Positions 59,561 through 64,000 of a stretch of 64,000 nt of DNA are shown here, one piece after another. The stretch is from Neoconidiobolus thromboides FSU 785. Its lineage: Eukaryota > Entomophthoromycota > Entomophthoromycetes > Entomophthorales > Neoconidiobolaceae. Under the pieces are notes generated by a model, which searched no databases, was not told the origin of the DNA, and worked only from the letters and a program-made list of their open reading frames with translations. The stretch lies in the NCBI GenBank assembly GCA_025603075.1, contig MU626345.1:21856-85855 (forward strand), written 5' to 3'. The position numbers and the translations under genes are program-made. Each line of letters opens with the position of its first letter. The stretch's first letter is position 1.

Positions 59561-59866
59561 TATTTCAACAAAAAATAAAGTCAAATAACTGTATTTATGT
59601 GATTATATAGCTATATATTATATATTTACTAGATATTTAACAGAAACAACATAAAGCATATAGTTAGAAAAATTAACCATTTAAGAAAAAGAAAAAATTA
59701 AAATAAGTTTTTTAAGTTAAATAAAGTGATTTAATTTTAGACTTTTTAGATTTAACCGTCACGTTAAAGATACAAATTTAAAAATTAGATTAATTTGAAA
59801 GTAAATTCTGAAACCAACTCCGACAACCCTATTTAAATTTTGTTTTAAACTTTCGTTTTTAATACA

Positions 59867-59968
59867 TGGGGATATATTTTTGTGTTTAAGAATTTTACTA
59901 ACAATTTTTTTGCTCAAATAGCGCTTAAAAGATAGAAAAAGTGGTGAAGCCAAAAAAGACACCCTTCA
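59867..59968 (+). mobile_element. MITE copy 17
   Basis: 102 bp, TGGGGATA to ACCCTTCA, forward orientation. Left flank CA, right flank TA. Confidence 0.88.
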
Positions 59969-60918
59969 TATATTTTGAATAAATTTTATAATAACACCTT
60001 TTACTTTATGTTATATAGTTTATAGTTTATTGCATATATTTTTTACTAGTTTAAGTCTGCCTTAGTTATATAAGCTAAAACTTTTTAGCTTATGGCCAGT
60101 TAATTAAGCAAATACTACTTTTAACTTAATTGCTAGTACCAACTCTTATATTAGCTTTGTAAATAATTGAAAGCTATTTAACATGTTTGGAATAACTATA
60201 ACAATATTAAAAAAAATTAATTTCGGCTTTTATACCTGCTTAACATTTTTACACTTTTTAATGCTAAACTCAGTAACTATGTTAATATTATTTGTACTTT
60301 AAAGTTGGTTTTAACGTTAAAATAGTTTTTTTGATAATATAACAATGAAAGTAAGTTTTATCTATATAAATAAATTTACAATTTTATAATTTTTTATATT
60401 TGTTAATATAAAATTTTTGGCAAATCAACAACATGAAAGAATCTAATTACAACTGTAATACATTTACATTTTTGCCAACTTATCTTCATTAGTTTCTATC
60501 TCAATTTGAAACAAAATAGACTTTAATCCAATTATGTTAATAGAAAATATTTATAATCTTGTAAGAAAGTAACTTTATTATAAATTAAATTCAAACTAAC
60601 AAAAAAAGGCTAGTAAAAAATGTAAATATATAACCAAGGCTGTACTTATTTTATCTCCATACTTTTATTATCGATATAAATTGAAAGATTTTATGGTACG
60701 CTTAAAGTACATTTTCTGACTTTCATATACATTTTATTTTTATTTTTATTTTTAGTCATTTACAGAGCCTTTTAAAATATTTTTTAAGACTTTGAAAAAT
60801 CTAAAAAAGTACAATTACTTTGTATAGATCATAAAAAATTAATTATGACATTGACGTTTTTTAAAACTACAAAGCATTGGTATTACTAGATGAGTAAAAG
60901 TATATTTTAATTAATATA

Positions 60919-61019
60919 TGGGGATGTATTTTTGTGTTTAAGAATTTTACTGACAATCTTTCCGCTCAAATAGCGCTTAAAAAATGGAAAAAATAATGAA
61001 GTCAAAAGAAACACTCCCA
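60919..61019 (+). mobile_element. MITE copy 18
   Basis: 101 bp, TGGGGATG to CACTCCCA, forward orientation, TA on both sides. Close to the forward consensus of the family. Confidence 0.94.
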
Positions 61020-62207
61020 TATTTTATCTCGTATCTACTGTGTGTACTTAAATACATGATGTCCATATTAATAAACCTATATCATTTATCCGATTTTCTT
61101 TTTTAATGTTCTCCGATTTCAAATTAGATTATATATTATAATTATAAAATAAAATTTTTTTGCGAATAGATCATAAGTTGTATCAACCTAAATTAGTAAC
61201 TAATATAGGTTTTTGGTAAATCAAATCGTTAAGAAGAAATAAACAATTAAGTTGATTAAGGTTAATAACTTGTATGAAACTCGATATTATAAATAGCAAA
61301 AAGCATAGTGATATAATATAATAAAGTGAAGATTAATTGTTTTCATTTATGCCTTAAATACTGGCTAAACAATAATATTGTTAATAATAAAAATTCAAAA
61401 TTGATTGATCTTAAAACATACTATGTACATTTTAAAAATTATTATTGTAAAAATTATTATAGTTTTTTCAAGTAGCAAAGTTTGTTGTTAAGCTTATATT
61501 TATATAAAGCCTTTTAATTAAGAAATATAGTTATTTCCCAAGCTATTCTGATCTATATTAATATAATCAATAAAAATTAATTAGCAACATTTTAACTATT
61601 TGAAATATCATTAACTATATTCGCATTAATATATTATTCTAGTACTTTGTATTATCTATAGTTAAACCATGGTATTATAAAATATCCTCATCTAATCAGA
61701 TATTACAATTAAACTATTGTTACAAGGTAAATGAATATAATTAGTCATCTACAATTATTTAAGAGAGCAATGTTATAAGATTAGAACTAAAATTAGAACA
61801 ACGTTAAATATAATACCAATTTAGGGTAGAATTTTAACTTAATTGTTTTTTAGAAAATAGTCTACATTAGTATCATATTATATTAACGCTAATAGTGCTT
61901 GAAATAAAAAAGTGTTAAAATAAATAAAATGATATTAGTAATAGCTTGAATAGCTAAAAAAAGTTATTTTTATTATTATGTCAAGCTATCAGATGAGGCG
62001 TTATTGAAAATTGCACAAAAAAGAAAATTCTTTTGGTGTAATAAAATTTTAATACTAATTTAGGATGTTTGAATTATTTTTATAAATGGAAGCATTTACC
62101 TGAGAATAAAAAATAATTTATATAACTCAACATTGTTTAATAAATGGTTAACACCAAATACATTCGTGTTAATTATAACAATAAATACCTCACTGGGATT
62201 GAAACAG

Positions 62208-62215
62208 TATAAATA
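62208..62215 (+). promoter_or_regulatory. TATA box of the multicopper oxidase gene
   Basis: TATAAATA lies 38 bp upstream of the ATG, giving a very short leader. It matches the TATA layout of the other secreted-protein genes here. Confidence 0.5.
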
Positions 62216-62253
62216 TAAACAAAAATAACTCACATTAATTATAACATTTAAAT

Positions 62254-63966
62254 ATGAAGTGTTTCATTAGTTTATTGCTCGCATCTGTTATTAATTCTGC
62301 CACTTTGAACTTTGATTGGGAAGTAAAAGAAGGTAGAATTGCGCCTGATAACTTTGCTTTTGAAGGTATATTATTCAATGGTCAATACCCTGCTCCTACT
62401 ATCAATGCTACTGCTGGTGATACTATTGTTGTAAAAGTACGTAATAGACTTAACAAAGATTTCTCTATTCATTGGCATGGAATGGTTCAAAAAGGTACTG
62501 TTGGTTCTGATGGTGTACCATATGTTAGTTCTCCTCCTATTAAGCCAGGTGAAGACTTTTTATACAATTTCCATGTAAATGATCAAACTGGTACTTGGTG
62601 GTACCATGCTCATACTGGATTAGATGCTGAACATGCTTATGGGGCATTAATTGTTCAAGATAAAAAAGATGTTTGGAGTGATATAGTAAAGTTCGATCCA
62701 AGATATCGTTACGATGAGGATAGAGTAGTAATGCTATCTGAAATATGGCATAAACCAAGTGATGAAATGCTTAAAGGACTTTTAGAATTACCATTTAGAT
62801 TCGTTGGTGGTGCTGATAGTATTTTAACGAATGGTATGACTTATAAAGTATGGGATACTAAAGGTGCTGATAATTCTACTGTACCATTTAATAAAGGGTT
62901 TAATGTCATTGATGTAAAACCAAATAAGAGATATAGATTACGCTTAATTGGTGCCAATGGACTTTCATTCCTTACCTTTCGTATTCCAGGGCATAAGTTT
63001 ACCTTAATTGAAGCTGATGGTACTATTATTGAACCAATTGAAGTTGATAGAGTTGAAATAGGACCTGGCCAAAGATATTCCGTAATCATGGAAACAAATC
63101 AACCAATTTCTAACTATTATACTTATACTCAAGTCAGTGGTGGATCTGCTAATCCTAACAATGGTGTTGCTATTCTTCATTATGAAGGTGCTGAAAATCC
63201 AAGCACTTTAAAAAGGACTCCAGCTACTCCACCAACACCTACTGGACCATTCAATCGTTGGGTAGAATCACAATTAGCTACAAGTAAATGGTACAATAAG
63301 GGACTTAACTCTCACTTTTATCCAGTTCCTAAAAAAGTTACCAACGAAATTGTATTAAACATTATTTCAGCTACTCACGAAGGTCATCCAATCTTTACTA
63401 TCAATGATGTTGTTTCAAAGCCAAGGAATTCAACTGTATGGGATGATGTTATTGCTGGACGTCATAAAGCTACCCCAGGTGTTTATGAAATTACTGAAGG
63501 GGAAGTTGTACAACTTGTTCTTCAACATTATATGCCTGCTGGAAGAACTTGTGCTTCTCACCCATGGCATTTACATGGACACTCTTTCTTTGTTGTAGGT
63601 CAAGGTGCAGGTGTATATAACCCAGAGGTTGATGGAAAGGCTATTGATGCTAAATTAAGTACCTCTAATAAAATTCCAATCTATCGTGATACATTCATTC
63701 AATATGCTAATAATGTTAAAGAATCAGCTAGGTCCGCTACTAATCAATTATCAGATACCTTAGGTGTTAGAGTTAATAACGAAAACTCTAATGAAAATCT
63801 TTTTAGCTTTGGGAACTCTCGTGTTGCTGCTGATGATGTTCCATGTGGATGGTACGCTATTCGTTTCAATGCTGACAATCCAGGTTCATGGTTTATGCAT
63901 TGTCATATTACTGCCCATTTAGTTATGGGTAAACAACTTGTTATCAATGAAAATTTTAGAAAATAA
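62254..63966 (+). CDS. Secreted multicopper oxidase (laccase/ascorbate oxidase/ferroxidase group)
   Basis: Single exon, 570 residues, with a signal peptide at about 1-16. Oxidises a substrate while reducing oxygen to water. All four copper motifs are present: H-W-H-G (His73, His75), W-W-Y-H-A-H-T-G (His118, His120), H-P-W-H-L-H-G-H (436-443) and H-C-H-I-T-A-H (549-555), with type 1 ligand Cys550. The residue ten after Cys550, where the axial Met, Leu or Phe usually sits, is Lys560. No C-terminal membrane helix is visible, unlike Fet3 ferroxidases. Substrate is open: phenols, ascorbate or Fe(II) are all possible. An acidic insert typical of ferroxidases was not noted. Confidence 0.94.
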   Translation: MKCFISLLLASVINSATLNFDWEVKEGRIAPDNFAFEGILFNGQYPAPTINATAGDTIVVKVRNRLNKDFSIHWHGMVQKGTVGSDGVPYVSSPPIKPGEDFLYNFHVNDQTGTWWYHAHTGLDAEHAYGALIVQDKKDVWSDIVKFDPRYRYDEDRVVMLSEIWHKPSDEMLKGLLELPFRFVGGADSILTNGMTYKVWDTKGADNSTVPFNKGFNVIDVKPNKRYRLRLIGANGLSFLTFRIPGHKFTLIEADGTIIEPIEVDRVEIGPGQRYSVIMETNQPISNYYTYTQVSGGSANPNNGVAILHYEGAENPSTLKRTPATPPTPTGPFNRWVESQLATSKWYNKGLNSHFYPVPKKVTNEIVLNIISATHEGHPIFTINDVVSKPRNSTVWDDVIAGRHKATPGVYEITEGEVVQLVLQHYMPAGRTCASHPWHLHGHSFFVVGQGAGVYNPEVDGKAIDAKLSTSNKIPIYRDTFIQYANNVKESARSATNQLSDTLGVRVNNENSNENLFSFGNSRVAADDVPCGWYAIRFNADNPGSWFMHCHITAHLVMGKQLVINENFRK

Positions 63967-64000
63967 GTACCTTAATATTACCATTATTCAGAATAAATTT

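Larger units (their letters stand above)
59561..62253. other. Gene-free AT-rich stretch with two MITEs
   Basis: Contains MITE copies 17 and 18 and, at its right end, the multicopper oxidase promoter. Nothing else is recognised. Confidence 0.5.

Overview
The window is 64 kb of a very AT-rich eukaryotic nuclear genome and it reads as fungal. Seventeen of the genes have either short spliceosomal introns (mostly 41 to 77 nt, GTAAGT-like donors, TTTAG-like acceptors) or a single exon, and the standard genetic code fits throughout. Fungal markers are a CreA/Mig1-type zinc finger protein, a Zn2Cys6 regulator, a yeast-type free methionine-R-sulfoxide reductase and a pogo/CENP-B-like protein. A nuclear complex I subunit excludes Saccharomyces-type yeasts, microsporidia and anaerobic gut fungi. 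The animal-like UDP-glycosyltransferase, the gene density, the intron style and the base composition suggest an early-diverging zygomycete-grade fungus, for example Entomophthoromycotina such as Conidiobolus. That placement is inference.

Layout from left to right. The 3' part of phosphatidate cytidylyltransferase is followed by a secreted aspartic protease with almost no propeptide. A repeat-rich stretch comes next, with a broken transposase-like gene. Then come a membrane UDP-glycosyltransferase, a second repeat cluster (7.4 to 8.5 kb), a small secreted DNRLRE-type protein, a 12-exon mitochondrial methylmalonate-semialdehyde dehydrogenase, translation factor eIF5B and a sodium:solute symporter. 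After a 5 kb gene-poor stretch with a decayed piggyBac-like remnant come a CENP-B-like protein, a TMEM135-like membrane protein, the divergent pair NMD3/CCDC137, a Zn2Cys6 regulator, the methionine sulfoxide reductase, an F-box protein, complex I subunit PSST/NDUFS7, threonyl-tRNA synthetase, an unrecognised nine-exon gene and a C2H2 regulator. Another gene-poor 5.6 kb leads to the Mig1-like regulator. A long AT-rich stretch with transposon debris ends at a secreted multicopper oxidase.

The most distinctive non-genic signal is one family of about 101-bp miniature inverted-repeat elements (MITEs). Eighteen copies lie in both orientations; seventeen are between genes or in a decayed transposon and one is inside an intron of CCDC137. 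They have imperfect terminal inverted repeats starting TGGGGATG, usually a TA duplication, and at least three copies with other 2-bp duplications (GA, AT, TT). One copy interrupts the broken transposase-like gene, and removing it with one GA restores the reading frame exactly. This fixes the ends of the element and the size of the duplication.

Functionally the window is mostly housekeeping (phospholipid synthesis, translation initiation, 60S export, complex I, tRNA charging, valine catabolism) mixed with secreted or surface proteins and regulators. There is no gene cluster for one pathway. The only clear gene pair is NMD3/CCDC137, which share a 216-bp divergent promoter. No tRNA, rRNA, CRISPR array or viral gene was found.
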